Shown here: positions 37,677 to 47,216 of the stretch, piece by piece
How positions within the stretch are numbered: the first letter of the stretch is position 1
Layout of the letters: each line of letters begins with the position of its first letter
Assembly (NCBI RefSeq): GCF_000468035.1
Contig: NZ_KI260523.1
Span: 248,001-312,000, forward strand
Reading direction: 5' to 3'
Source: Selenomonas sp. oral taxon 892 str. F0426
Lineage (GTDB): Bacteria > Bacillota > Negativicutes > Selenomonadales > Selenomonadaceae
DNA length: 64,000 nucleotides
Notes under the pieces: model-generated
What the model saw: the letters and a program-made list of their open reading frames with translations, nothing else
Databases searched by the model: none
Told to the model about the DNA's origin: nothing
Translations under genes and position numbers: made by a program

Positions 37677-39326
37677 CTACCACACTTTACCGACCATGAA
37701 CCAGAGGCGATTTTTTGCCTGTGCCTCCACGCTCGCATTTCGCGCAAGACCGATGCGCCGTGCCCAATCGAGCCGCAGGAAGTAGTCGCCGGGGCGGCTG
37801 TAGGATACGCCGATGCCCCATCCGCTGAGTGTCGTGCCGCCATCCACGCCGTCATGCGCGTATACCACATGCCCCGTGTCATAGTAGGTGCTGAGATCGA
37901 GATGCGGGATGCCCGTCCGATAGACCAGCTCCGCACTCGCAAGATAGCCGCTGTCGCCCGAGCCCTCGCCCTGCGGGTAGGCGCGCACGCCGCTTGCTCC
38001 ACCGAGGTAGATCTCCTCGGAGCTGTCGAGGTTGTCTCCTGCCGCCTGCATCTGCGCCCTCATGTTCAGATGGAAACGCCCACCGAGATCCTGTCGCACG
38101 CCGAGATTCAGCACCCCCTTGGTAAAGCTGCCCTCCGTGCCCGCACGCCGCATCTGCCGCTCTGCCATCGCCGAGTCGGACGCAATCGTGCCATGATAGG
38201 CGGTGAGGTCGTAGGTCAGACGCGTGCGCGGGCGGTTCATCTCGCCACGTACGCCGATATGCGCGGCATTGCTGTGCTTTTCGAGTGTCATGCCGACGTT
38301 CTTGTACTCGTCCTCGAGTTTTCGCCAGTCCCATCCGTAGGTGAGGCTGACGCTGTCCCGCGCGGTGCGCAGGAGCGGCGATGTGCCAAAGAGGCTCATG
38401 GTATCGGCGTGTCCCTGTGCGCCAAGGCGGCGAAATGCGCCCGAAAGCTCGTAGTCCATGCGGCTGACACCGAGACCGAGCATACTGCCGTCCACGCCGA
38501 CGGGGTGGCTGTAGCTGAGGCTGTAGTTCCTCAGATCCCCGTTTGACATCATTGTTCCTATACTCAGACGGTCGCCGCAGTGCGTGAGGTTCGAAAAGCC
38601 CATCTGGACACCGTAGCGGTAGCGTCCCGAAGTCTTGCTCCCGTAGTTCTCGCTGTAGAGAACGATGCTCTGCCGCTTGCCGTCCTTCACGCGAATCGTA
38701 AGGTCGCTCGTGCCGAACGCCGCGCCCGGCGAGAGGAGACCCGCCGCCTCTACGCCGCTGAGGGCGGCGATGTTATACAGTGCCTTTTCGAGGCGACGCC
38801 CCTCGATCGCTCCCCCCGTATGGAGCGCGTGAGCGAGGCGGCGAATCTGTCCGTCGTCGATGGCGGCGTTGTTTTCTATGGTAATGTTTCCATAGCGTCC
38901 GGCAAGAATGCGTATCGTGAGTGCGCCGTCCGCATTCCTCTGTGGCGGGAGGTAAGCAGCTGCCGCCGGATATCCATGGCTGCGTGCATAGGCGGTGAGA
39001 CCCTCGAGGAGCGTATTCAGTTCCGTCTCGGAGATCGTACGCTCCGTATAGTGCGCCGCTTTTCGGTGCAGCTCATCCGCATCCAGCTGTGTCCCATCCT
39101 GCTCGACGTCGATGCGCACGAGACGGAATGCCGCACTCCCCACGCCGGCATCCGTCACGGGCAGACTGCTGTGAAGTGCATCCTTCGGCGCGGTCGCTCC
39201 AATCTCGCCCGTATCGGACGGCGGCAAATTCGTCGCTGCAAGTGCAGCAGACGGCAGAAGGACGGCCGCTGCAAGCGGCAGGGCGCAGTGCAGACAAGAA
39301 AAACGAATACGATGTGCAATTTTCAT
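37677..39326 (-). CDS. TpsB two-partner secretion transporter (ShlB/FhaC/HecB family)
   Basis: An outer-membrane protein of 549 residues that exports the TpsA encoded just upstream. A signal peptide (LPLAAAVLLPSAALAA) and linker precede a ShlB-type POTRA domain at about residues 65-145 (FRLVRIDVEQDG...LTIRILAGRYG). A 16-strand barrel region follows. The conserved hairpin motif appears as GVRAYPQGEGSGD near residue 445, the VRGY-like motif with Ala for Gly. The C-terminus MVGKVW is an outer-membrane strand. Its start overlaps the tpsA stop by 4 bp. It is the last gene of the adhesin operon. Confidence 0.92.
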   Translation of the reverse strand: MKIAHRIRFSCLHCALPLAAAVLLPSAALAATNLPPSDTGEIGATAPKDALHSSLPVTDAGVGSAAFRLVRIDVEQDGTQLDADELHRKAAHYTERTISETELNTLLEGLTAYARSHGYPAAAAYLPPQRNADGALTIRILAGRYGNITIENNAAIDDGQIRRLAHALHTGGAIEGRRLEKALYNIAALSGVEAAGLLSPGAAFGTSDLTIRVKDGKRQSIVLYSENYGSKTSGRYRYGVQMGFSNLTHCGDRLSIGTMMSNGDLRNYSLSYSHPVGVDGSMLGLGVSRMDYELSGAFRRLGAQGHADTMSLFGTSPLLRTARDSVSLTYGWDWRKLEDEYKNVGMTLEKHSNAAHIGVRGEMNRPRTRLTYDLTAYHGTIASDSAMAERQMRRAGTEGSFTKGVLNLGVRQDLGGRFHLNMRAQMQAAGDNLDSSEEIYLGGASGVRAYPQGEGSGDSGYLASAELVYRTGIPHLDLSTYYDTGHVVYAHDGVDGGTTLSGWGIGVSYSRPGDYFLRLDWARRIGLARNASVEAQAKNRLWFMVGKVW

Positions 39327-42300
39327 TTGAATTTCCTCTCTCCTTCGTCGAGGCGCACCCCCTCAATACCGAAGTCACGCGCGGGTGCAAAGCGATAGAA
39401 ACCGAGGGTTGCGGCGGAGATGGGACGCGGTGTGCCATAGAGGTAGACGGCCTCGCCGAAGCCGAAGTCGAAGCGCGGCACAGCGTCCTGCACAAGTGCA
39501 GCAAGGATACCGCCTGCGGTAGGCATGGCATTGACGATGAAAGCAGTCGCGTTACCTGGCGCCTGTCGGATGCGGTAGTTGCCGAGGAGGCCGTCACGGA
39601 TGCCGCCCGCCTTGCCGATGACGGCGTAGCTGCCGGGCGTTTCTGTGTTCGTCACCATACTCTCAAACGTCAAACCACCCGTACCGAATACGGCTGGGTC
39701 TTCACCGTCGACGAAGCCTTCCGCGCGTCCCGTAAAGAATGGCAACGGCTCGCCCTGCACAACACTCTTGGCGTCAGCAATCAGCGTGAGATCGCGCGAC
39801 GTGATCGTGCCCGCGCCCTCTGCGGTATTGGCGATGGTATAGTTCCTCGCGCCTGTGCCTGTAAGGGCGACGCCCGTATAGCTCACCGCATTTGCCCCGG
39901 CGACGTTCTTGTCGTTATACGCCGCGTCCGTGGCGGTCGCCGTCACACTGTTTTCCTCGCCCGCGACAACGTTTCCGAGCGCCGCGCGGAACTTCGATGC
40001 GTCAGCGGCGGTCGTGCCGTCGTAGGTCTTCGTCTGCGCCCCGACTTCGCCGAGCGTCAGCGCACGCGGCGCAATCGTACCGATGCCCGTGAGCGCATTC
40101 GTGTCGAGCGTGTAGTTGCCCGCGCCCGTTCCCATGAGCGTGAGGTTCTTGAAGGTTACTTCCTTGTCTGTCCCCGCGTCTTTGCCCGCCGTATACGCGC
40201 CTGTGGCAGATGCCAGTGCGAGATGGTCGCCCTCCGTGCCGATGAAGCCCGTGAGGGTATAGTTCGTCCCCTTCGTGAGGGACTGCGTCACGTTTGCCGT
40301 GCCGTCATAGGTCTTGTCAAAGCGTGCGCCGCCCGTGAGTGCGAGATTCAGCTGCTTTGCCGTGATGCTGCCCTGCCCCTCGGTGGTATTGGCGATGGTA
40401 TAGTTCCCCGCGCCTGTGCCTTGGAGCGCAACGCCCGTATAGCTCACAGCATTTGCCCCGGCGACGTTCTTGTCGTTGTACGTCGCGCCCGCAGCAGTCG
40501 CCGTTACGCTGCCTTCCTCACCCGCGACGAAATTACCGAGCGTCGCGTGGAACTTCGATGCGTCTGCGGCGGTATTGCCGTCGTAGGTCTTGCTCTGCGC
40601 CGCGACGGTATCAACAGTCAGTGCACGCCGCGAGATCGTGCCCACGCCCTGCGCTGTGGTCGCAGCGAGCGTGTAGTTCCCCGCCTCCGCACCTGCGAGG
40701 GCGACACCTGTGTAGTCAATGGTGCTTGCCGCCGCGACATCCTTGCTGTTGTACGCCGCACCCGTGGCAGTCGCCTTCACGCTGTTCTCCTCGCCCGCAA
40801 CGACATTGTTCAGTACCGCGCCGAACTTCGACGTATCTGCGGAGGTCGTGCCGTCGTAGGTCTTACTCTGCGCCGCGACTGCGCCGAGTGTCAGCGCACG
40901 TGGCGTGATCGTGCCTCTGCCCTCTGCGGTCGTGGCGACGGTATAGTTCCCTGCGCCTGTGCCTGTAAGCGCAACACCCGTATAGCTCACGGCATTTGCC
41001 CCGGCAACATTCTTATCGTTGTACGCCGCGCCCGCAGCGGTCGCCGCTACGAGGTTTTCCTCGCCCGCGACAACGTTTCCGAGTGTTGCGCGGAACGCTG
41101 CTGCGTCTGCGGCGGTCGTGCCGTCGTAGGTCTTTGTCTGCGCCGTGACCGCGCCAACGGTCAGCGTGCGCTTTGCAATCGTACCTGTACCCTGCGCCGT
41201 CGTCGCGGCGAGGCTGTAGTTGCCCGCATCCGCACCCGCGAGACCGACACCCGTGTAGTCAATGCGGTTCGCCGCCGCGACGTTCTTATCGTTGTAGGTC
41301 GCACCTGTGGCGGTCGCCGTCACGCTGTCGCCTGTGACCGTGTTGTTCAGTGCCGCACGGAACTTCGATGCGTCTGCGGCGGTTGTGCCGTCGTAGGTCT
41401 TGCTCTGCTGCGCAACTGTGCCAAGGGTCAGCGCACGCTGCGTGATCGTTCCCGCTCCCTGCGCCGTATCGGCGACGGTATAGTTCGCCGCGCCCGCGCC
41501 GGTGAGGGCGATGCCTGTATAGTCAATGCGATTTGCCCCCGCGGCGTTCTTGTCGTTGTACGCCGCGCCCGTGGCGGTCGCCGCTACACTGCTTTCCTCG
41601 CCCGCGACGACATTTCCGAGTGTCGCATGGAACTGCGCTGCGTCTGCGGCGGTTGTGCCGTCGTAGGTCTTGCTCCGCACCGTGACTGTATCAACGGTCA
41701 GCGTGCGCCGCGTGATCGTGCCCTTCCCCTCTGCCGTCGCAGCGGCGAGACTGTAGTTCCCCGCGCCCGTGCCTGTAAGCGCAAGCCCTGTATAGCTCAC
41801 CTTGTTTGCCGCAGCGACGTTCTTGTCGTTGTACGTCGCGCCCGTGGCGGTTGCCGCTACGCTGCCTTCCTCGCCCGCGACAAGATTATCGAGCGCCGCA
41901 CGGAACTTCGATGCGTCAGCGGAGGTCGTGCCGTCGTAGGTCTTGCTCTGCGCCGCGACGGTGCCAACGGTCAGCGCACGCTTCGTGATTGTGCCCGTGC
42001 CCTGCGCCGTGGTTGCGGCGAGGCTGTAGTTCCCCGCATCCGCACCTGAGAGGGCGACACCTGTGTAGTCAATGGTGCTTGCCGCCGCGACATCCTTGCT
42101 GTTGTACGCCGCACCCGTGGCAGTCGCCTTCACGCTGTTCTCCTCGCCCGCAACGACATTATTCAGCACCGCGCCGAACTTCGACGTGTCTGCGTCGGTC
42201 GTACCGTCGTAGGTCTTTGTCTGCGCCCCGACTGCGCCGAGGGTCAGCGCACGCCGCAAGATCGTGCCGATGCCCGTGAGCGAGGTCTTGTCCAGCGTGT

Positions 42301-44800
42301 AGTTGCCCGCGCCCGCCCCCGTGAGCGTCAGCCCGTTAAACGTGACAGCTTTGTCTGCGGCGGCATTCTTGTCGCTGTATGTGCCTGTGGAGGAAGCGAG
42401 TGCGATGCCCGTGCCCTCGCTGCCGACAAAGCCTGTGAGATTGTAGTGCGTCCCCTTCGCGAGCGACTGCGTGACGTTTGCATTGCCGTCATAGGTCTTA
42501 TCAAAGCGTGCGCCGCTCGTGAGTGTGAGATTCAGCTGCTTCGGATAGATTGTCCCCACGCCCTGCGCCTTTTTAACGGTATAGTTGCCCGCGCCCGTGC
42601 CCGTGAGCGCGAGATTTTGGAACGTCACTTCCTTATCCTCGCCTGCGTTCTTGTCCGCATACTTGCCCGTGACATTACGCACCAGTTCGATATTATCTTC
42701 GTCCTCGCTGCTGACAAAGCCCGTGAGACGATAGTTCAGCCCATTCGTGAGCGTCCGCGTGGCGGTATCGCTCCCGTCGTAGAGCTTGTCAAAGCGCGTG
42801 CCGCTCTTAAAGTCGAGCGTCAGCTCCTTCGGCTTGACCGTGTACGCGCCGCCGATGATGTCATACTGCTCGCTGTAGGCATGATATGTGCCGGCATCCT
42901 TCCCTGCCGTCCATGTGATACCGGGGGCAAGCCCCGCAATCGTCGGCGCCGTGCCGTCGTAGACACTCTCGCGGTTTGCAAGATGCTTCGTCCGGAGGAA
43001 TGCCGTGAGCAGCGGCATGGTCTTGCCGTCGTAGATGCGCCACGGCATCCTCTTGCCGCCCTCGGTGGCAACGTCGCTGCCCCATTCCGCGTATGTCGCC
43101 GCCTTCTTCATATCGTCCAGACTGTGCTCTTTGACATCGGTCACTGTAAAATTTCCCTGCGTTTTGCCGACGCCCTTCCGGATCAGAGCGCCGTTCCCAT
43201 TCTTTACACTGCCCTCCTTCCATACGGCATGGCTGACCGTGTCACCGTTCAAAAGTCCCACAACGCCGCCGACTTGCGAATCCGTCTGTCCCGCTCTTTG
43301 CTCCACGGTTCCCGTCTGCAGGGCGTTCTGAACGCGGCTTCCCCCATCTACCACGCCCGCAATGCCGCCGAGCATCTCATTTCCTATGACCTTGCCCGCA
43401 TTCCGGACGTTCTGAACGGTGCTGTAGCTAAACACATATCCCACAATGCCGCCGACAGCCTTGTTCCCTTCGACTGCGCCCTCATGGTAGACGTTCTCAA
43501 TGGTACTTCGTTTTAGCGTTCCCACAATGCCGCCGACCACGGTACCGCTTCCATAGACCTTACCGCTGAAGGAGACGTTCCGTACGACACACGAATGGTC
43601 TGTAGCTCCCACAATGCCGCCGACGTCCTTCTCTCCCGACACGGAGGCGTCCTTCAGGGAGACATTCTCGATGCACGCGTGATCGATGTATGCGAACATC
43701 CCGCGAGAATACCTCCCGAAACTATCGGTCGGTGCCGGTGGCTTAACGGTCAGCCCCGTGATCGTGTGCCCTGCGCCGTCAAATCGTCCCGTAAAGGCCC
43801 CCATGCTATTATCAGAACTGCCAATCGGCTGAAAGCCCCCATCCCAGTCCTGTGTCTCACTTGCCGCGATGTCATTCGCGAGCATATATCTGCCGATAAT
43901 CTTCTTATCCGACCCGGTAACCGCTGCATTCACCCGATTCGCGTCCATGTGCTGCAGCTCGTAGACGTCATGCACGCGCATATAGTCATAGTCCGTATGC
44001 GCCGTGCCGCCGAGGTTCTGGACAACCCACCCGCGCGTGCTTGCAGATTTTGAGGTGTTCGCATTCGCATAGTCGGAAACATTCTTCGAGACCGTTGCGC
44101 CGTTTACGGTAAAGTTCCTCGTCGTTGTATTAGCGACATCGTAGCCGATGTGCGGCGCATCCTCGCTGCGGATGGTGACGTTCGCCCCCGTGAGCGCCGT
44201 GCCGTTTGCGTCCGTTACAGCATCCGTGTTGAGGACTTTGACGTTCTTGCCCTCGATGTAGAGTTTGCTCGCCTTTACCGTGCCGAGGTTCAGCACGTCG
44301 CCCGTCTGTGCGGTGGCGGAGAGCGGACTCGTGCCGTTTGTCTTGAATGTGCTCGTCGCTGCTGCAATATCAGCGGGATTTGCCGTCGAGAGGTAGAGTG
44401 CGCCCGTATTGACCTGTGAACCCTTCGCGAAGAGGATGCCGTGCGGGTTGACGAGGTAGACGTTCCTGCCGCCCTCGATCGTGCCGTAGATGTTCGACGC
44501 GCCCTCGCCCGTGACGAGGTTCAGATAGTCGCGCGTCTGACTGCCGCCGTCAAAGCGTACCTTCTCGCCCGAGTCGATGGAGAAGTCCTCCCATTTGAGG
44601 ATATTGTGATCGGTCTTGCCCATGATGTTCATGACCGTGCCGCTTGTCGAGATATCCGCCTCGGTCTTGTTCGTCGCTGCGTTCGCGCCCTCGATGGGGA
44701 GAGCATACGCTGTCTGCGCGGCAAAGGGGGCGGCGAGTGCGCCCGCAACGAGGGCACAGAGGAGTTTGCGGCGCAGCTGCTTCGTCGATGCTGATTTCAT
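39323..44800 (-). CDS. TpsA filamentous-haemagglutinin-like adhesin with YDG repeat array
   Basis: A protein of 1825 residues. A signal peptide (about residues 1-33, ending TAYA) precedes the TPS secretion domain (about 50-150), with WEDFSIDSGEKVRFDG and the NPHGILF motif recognised by TpsB. GLUG motifs (repeated VGGIVG) occupy about residues 390-560. From about 640 to 1680 there are 8 copies of a 91-residue KTYDGTT.AD unit and 3 copies of a second FDKxYDG type. A final MBG-like domain (SVVQGEPLPFFTGRAEGF) and a short C-terminal tail follow. It is probably secreted through TpsB and displayed as a long beta-rich fibre for adhesion; the target is unknown. Confidence 0.93.
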   Translation of the reverse strand: MKSASTKQLRRKLLCALVAGALAAPFAAQTAYALPIEGANAATNKTEADISTSGTVMNIMGKTDHNILKWEDFSIDSGEKVRFDGGSQTRDYLNLVTGEGASNIYGTIEGGRNVYLVNPHGILFAKGSQVNTGALYLSTANPADIAAATSTFKTNGTSPLSATAQTGDVLNLGTVKASKLYIEGKNVKVLNTDAVTDANGTALTGANVTIRSEDAPHIGYDVANTTTRNFTVNGATVSKNVSDYANANTSKSASTRGWVVQNLGGTAHTDYDYMRVHDVYELQHMDANRVNAAVTGSDKKIIGRYMLANDIAASETQDWDGGFQPIGSSDNSMGAFTGRFDGAGHTITGLTVKPPAPTDSFGRYSRGMFAYIDHACIENVSLKDASVSGEKDVGGIVGATDHSCVVRNVSFSGKVYGSGTVVGGIVGTLKRSTIENVYHEGAVEGNKAVGGIVGYVFSYSTVQNVRNAGKVIGNEMLGGIAGVVDGGSRVQNALQTGTVEQRAGQTDSQVGGVVGLLNGDTVSHAVWKEGSVKNGNGALIRKGVGKTQGNFTVTDVKEHSLDDMKKAATYAEWGSDVATEGGKRMPWRIYDGKTMPLLTAFLRTKHLANRESVYDGTAPTIAGLAPGITWTAGKDAGTYHAYSEQYDIIGGAYTVKPKELTLDFKSGTRFDKLYDGSDTATRTLTNGLNYRLTGFVSSEDEDNIELVRNVTGKYADKNAGEDKEVTFQNLALTGTGAGNYTVKKAQGVGTIYPKQLNLTLTSGARFDKTYDGNANVTQSLAKGTHYNLTGFVGSEGTGIALASSTGTYSDKNAAADKAVTFNGLTLTGAGAGNYTLDKTSLTGIGTILRRALTLGAVGAQTKTYDGTTDADTSKFGAVLNNVVAGEENSVKATATGAAYNSKDVAAASTIDYTGVALSGADAGNYSLAATTAQGTGTITKRALTVGTVAAQSKTYDGTTSADASKFRAALDNLVAGEEGSVAATATGATYNDKNVAAANKVSYTGLALTGTGAGNYSLAAATAEGKGTITRRTLTVDTVTVRSKTYDGTTAADAAQFHATLGNVVAGEESSVAATATGAAYNDKNAAGANRIDYTGIALTGAGAANYTVADTAQGAGTITQRALTLGTVAQQSKTYDGTTAADASKFRAALNNTVTGDSVTATATGATYNDKNVAAANRIDYTGVGLAGADAGNYSLAATTAQGTGTIAKRTLTVGAVTAQTKTYDGTTAADAAAFRATLGNVVAGEENLVAATAAGAAYNDKNVAGANAVSYTGVALTGTGAGNYTVATTAEGRGTITPRALTLGAVAAQSKTYDGTTSADTSKFGAVLNNVVAGEENSVKATATGAAYNSKDVAAASTIDYTGVALAGAEAGNYTLAATTAQGVGTISRRALTVDTVAAQSKTYDGNTAADASKFHATLGNFVAGEEGSVTATAAGATYNDKNVAGANAVSYTGVALQGTGAGNYTIANTTEGQGSITAKQLNLALTGGARFDKTYDGTANVTQSLTKGTNYTLTGFIGTEGDHLALASATGAYTAGKDAGTDKEVTFKNLTLMGTGAGNYTLDTNALTGIGTIAPRALTLGEVGAQTKTYDGTTAADASKFRAALGNVVAGEENSVTATATDAAYNDKNVAGANAVSYTGVALTGTGARNYTIANTAEGAGTITSRDLTLIADAKSVVQGEPLPFFTGRAEGFVDGEDPAVFGTGGLTFESMVTNTETPGSYAVIGKAGGIRDGLLGNYRIRQAPGNATAFIVNAMPTAGGILAALVQDAVPRFDFGFGEAVYLYGTPRPISAATLGFYRFAPARDFGIEGVRLDEGERKFK
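39780..42860 (-). repeat. Tandem 273-bp YDG-domain repeats inside tpsA
   Basis: Coding repeats with a period of about 273 bp (91 residues). The segments near 40701-40850 and 42054-42203, about 1353 bp apart, are almost identical at DNA level, while intervening copies differ more. This points to recent recombination between units. Confidence 0.85.
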
Positions 44801-44836
44801 TTTGCTTCTGCCTTTCTTGTTTCAAAAAGTATACGA

Positions 44837-47206
44837 TTAGAGCTCGATGCGCACGCCGAGATTCGCCTTCCATTTCTCGCTGATGACATCTGCGCCCGCC
44901 GTACGACTGAATTCACCGTAAAGATCCGCTCTGCCGACGCGCCGTGTAAAGCCCAGTCCATACTCAAAATAGCTGTCCCACGCCGTGTAGCTGCGGTCAA
45001 TGGAGGTCGATCCATACTGCGCCCGCAGGTGGAGATCGCCCTTGAACTCGCGCAGATAGCCGAGTTTCAGATAGACCGTGCCGTGCTCGTCCTCGCAGCC
45101 AATCTGTGTGCCAATGCGCCCGACGAGTGTGGTGACGGCATCGTTTGCGATGTGAGCCCCCGGCAAAGAACCTGCACGCATCGTGTAGTCTGCCGCGCCG
45201 ATGCGTCCATAGTTCAGCTCGACCTGTGGTGTCCAGTAGAAATGCGGTGTGATAGCTATGCGGTGTCCGTATTCGACGGAGATGTTCCAGCCGTTCACGC
45301 CGTAGCCGCCCGTGTATGCCGTACCGTCAAAGACGGCGGTTGCATCGTTCGTCATGCGTCCGTATTTCACGATCGTGTCGAGGTAGTCGCCGCGTTTGCC
45401 CATGTAGCTGCCGTACACACCGAAAAAGTGTGCACGATGGCTGCCGTCGAGGTCGCTGTTCCGCGCCGTGCCGCTCGATGCTGAGGCTGCAACCCCCATG
45501 AAGAGCGTGCCTCCATGGAGCGAAGCAGCACGGTCAATACCGACCTGTACGCCGTTGTAGCGTCCCGTCGTGGGGTAACTGCCAAATTCGTTCCTGCCGC
45601 CGTAACCGCGCACCCATGCACCGGATTCCCCACCCGCACGCAGTCCGCCTATGCGCCGATGCAGGTCGTTGTTCTCGCCGCGCCATGCACTGAGCTGGGC
45701 GAGTGCCATATCCATAAGAAGGTCGGCGGTGCGCAGCGCGGGACCTGGGGTTGGCGGCTGCGGCTCTGGCTGCGGCTGCGGCTGTGGCTGCGGCTCTGGC
45801 TGTGGCTGCGGCTGCGGCTGTGGTTGCGGCTCTGGCTGCGGTTGCGGCTGTGGCTGTGGCTGCGGCTGTGGTTGTGGCTGCGGCTGCGGCTGCGGCTGTG
45901 GCTCTGGCTGCGGTTGTGGCTGCGGCTGCGGCTGTGGCTGTGGCTGCGGCTGTGGCTGCGGTTGTGGCTGCGGCTGTGGCTCTGGCTGCGGCTGTGGCTG
46001 CGGCTGCGGTTGTGGCTGCGGCTGCGGTTGTGGCTGCGGCTGTGGTTGTGGCGTTGGAGTAATATCCGAAATCGTAATCTTGGTGACACGCACGATCTTT
46101 CTGCCGCTCTCCGTTGCCTCAACAAGTGTCGGCTTTACCTTGAAGTCCTTTTGCAGCAAACCCGCCGCAACAGCTTTTCGCGTAATATACTCGGATGCCG
46201 CTGCTGTGTCGCTCGTATTTTCAGAGTCCAGTACGGGAACGCCGCCCGCCGCTACAGCCTCAATCACATAGTTCGTCTTGTTCACCGCATCGTTCATCTT
46301 CGGATCGAAAGCGACTTGCAGTTTGTACTGATTGCTCGCTCCTGTAACACCGTTCAGCGTGATCTTATCTGCCTTGTTCTCCGTAAGGTTCGTGGAGATG
46401 CGGAAGGTCGCACCATTCAGCGCCGCACGCGTATTGTCAAAGGTCAGCGTTCGCTCTCCGACAGCGGTTATACGCGCCTCATTCGGTGCAGCAAACGCCA
46501 TGTCGATCACGCCGCCGTTCGCCGAGAGATGGAGTCCACGCGGCTTGTTGTCCTGATCCTCTGTCCATGTGCCGTTCTTATAACCAAAATCCTGCGAATA
46601 GGGATCGGGATTAAATAGCGTATAGGCATCCCCCTTCGGATACCACGTCGCCCCATCCGAGAGTTCGAGACGTACGCCGCCGCGATTATGCAACGGAATC
46701 GGATTGTTCCCCGCGTCTTTTACCTCCGCAATCCCACCCACAAAGTAGGACTCCTCGCCCTTCAGATAGAGATTGACATAGCCTCCCGTCATATATGAAT
46801 GATTATTGTATTCATCCAATCTGTCCACGAGAATATCGCCGCGTAGCTGCACCTTGCTCGTTCTGTCAGGATTGATCGTCAGAATCCCCGACCAATCCAT
46901 TGTTCCACCCCCGCGGCTGAGTGCTGTGAGGATGTTGCTCGAGTTTGTAATCTTGATTGTGCTCCCCTGTAAGATTACTGTAGGGTTTGTATGCTGTGGC
47001 GTATCATCGTCATTGACCCCCTCCATGGTGATCGTTCCATCCGCAATATCCACATCATCCGTCACCGTTACATCAGCTGTATAAGTTTGGGATGTGGTGA
47101 TCGGTGCGGCGAGTGCCGTACTTGGCACAAACGCTGTGCCAAGTGTGAGTGCAAGGGCAATCTGTGCGCTAAGGCGCATCTGCTTCTTTTCTACATTCGA
47201 TTTCAT
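44837..47206 (-). CDS. Classical autotransporter with Pro-Gln repeat stalk
   Basis: A protein of 789 residues. A signal peptide (IALALTLGTAFVPSTALAA) precedes a beta-helix-like passenger at about residues 35-380. A Pro-Gln/Pro-Glu dipeptide repeat covers about residues 385-484, and a C-terminal autotransporter barrel runs from about 527 (SGAWVRGYGGRNEFG) to the end (KWKANLGVRIEL). The repeat probably forms a stiff extended stalk between barrel and passenger. TAGGAG sits 7 nt before the ATG. It lies 10 bp after the GT8 gene and 36 bp before tpsA. The function is unknown; surface adhesion is the usual role. Confidence 0.9.
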   Translation of the reverse strand: MKSNVEKKQMRLSAQIALALTLGTAFVPSTALAAPITTSQTYTADVTVTDDVDIADGTITMEGVNDDDTPQHTNPTVILQGSTIKITNSSNILTALSRGGGTMDWSGILTINPDRTSKVQLRGDILVDRLDEYNNHSYMTGGYVNLYLKGEESYFVGGIAEVKDAGNNPIPLHNRGGVRLELSDGATWYPKGDAYTLFNPDPYSQDFGYKNGTWTEDQDNKPRGLHLSANGGVIDMAFAAPNEARITAVGERTLTFDNTRAALNGATFRISTNLTENKADKITLNGVTGASNQYKLQVAFDPKMNDAVNKTNYVIEAVAAGGVPVLDSENTSDTAAASEYITRKAVAAGLLQKDFKVKPTLVEATESGRKIVRVTKITISDITPTPQPQPQPQPQPQPQPQPQPQPQPEPQPQPQPQPQPQPQPQPQPQPQPQPEPQPQPQPQPQPQPQPQPQPQPQPEPQPQPQPQPQPEPQPQPQPQPEPQPPTPGPALRTADLLMDMALAQLSAWRGENNDLHRRIGGLRAGGESGAWVRGYGGRNEFGSYPTTGRYNGVQVGIDRAASLHGGTLFMGVAASASSGTARNSDLDGSHRAHFFGVYGSYMGKRGDYLDTIVKYGRMTNDATAVFDGTAYTGGYGVNGWNISVEYGHRIAITPHFYWTPQVELNYGRIGAADYTMRAGSLPGAHIANDAVTTLVGRIGTQIGCEDEHGTVYLKLGYLREFKGDLHLRAQYGSTSIDRSYTAWDSYFEYGLGFTRRVGRADLYGEFSRTAGADVISEKWKANLGVRIEL
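45755..46051 (-). repeat. Hexanucleotide-based Pro-Gln repeat tract
   Basis: About 300 bp built from 6-bp units (GGCTGC, GGCTGT, GGTTGT, with GGCTCT at the Glu codons on the plus strand) encoding the Pro-Gln/Pro-Glu stalk of the autotransporter. Gain or loss of units keeps the reading frame. Confidence 0.95.
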
Positions 47207-47216
47207 TTCAATTCTC

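Noticed and set aside
39089-42049. A 986-residue plus-strand open frame
   Set aside because: It is antisense to the tpsA repeat array. The 273-bp coding repeats carry no stops on this strand, so the frame is a by-product; it has no ribosome binding site and an Arg/Cys-rich composition.
39780-42860. Possible CRISPR array
   Set aside because: The repeats are 273 bp, contiguous and in frame within one protein; there are no spacers.
45651-46271. Plus-strand frames rich in Gly-Cys or Ala-Val repeats
   Set aside because: They mirror the hexamer repeat that encodes the Pro-Gln stalk on the minus strand.
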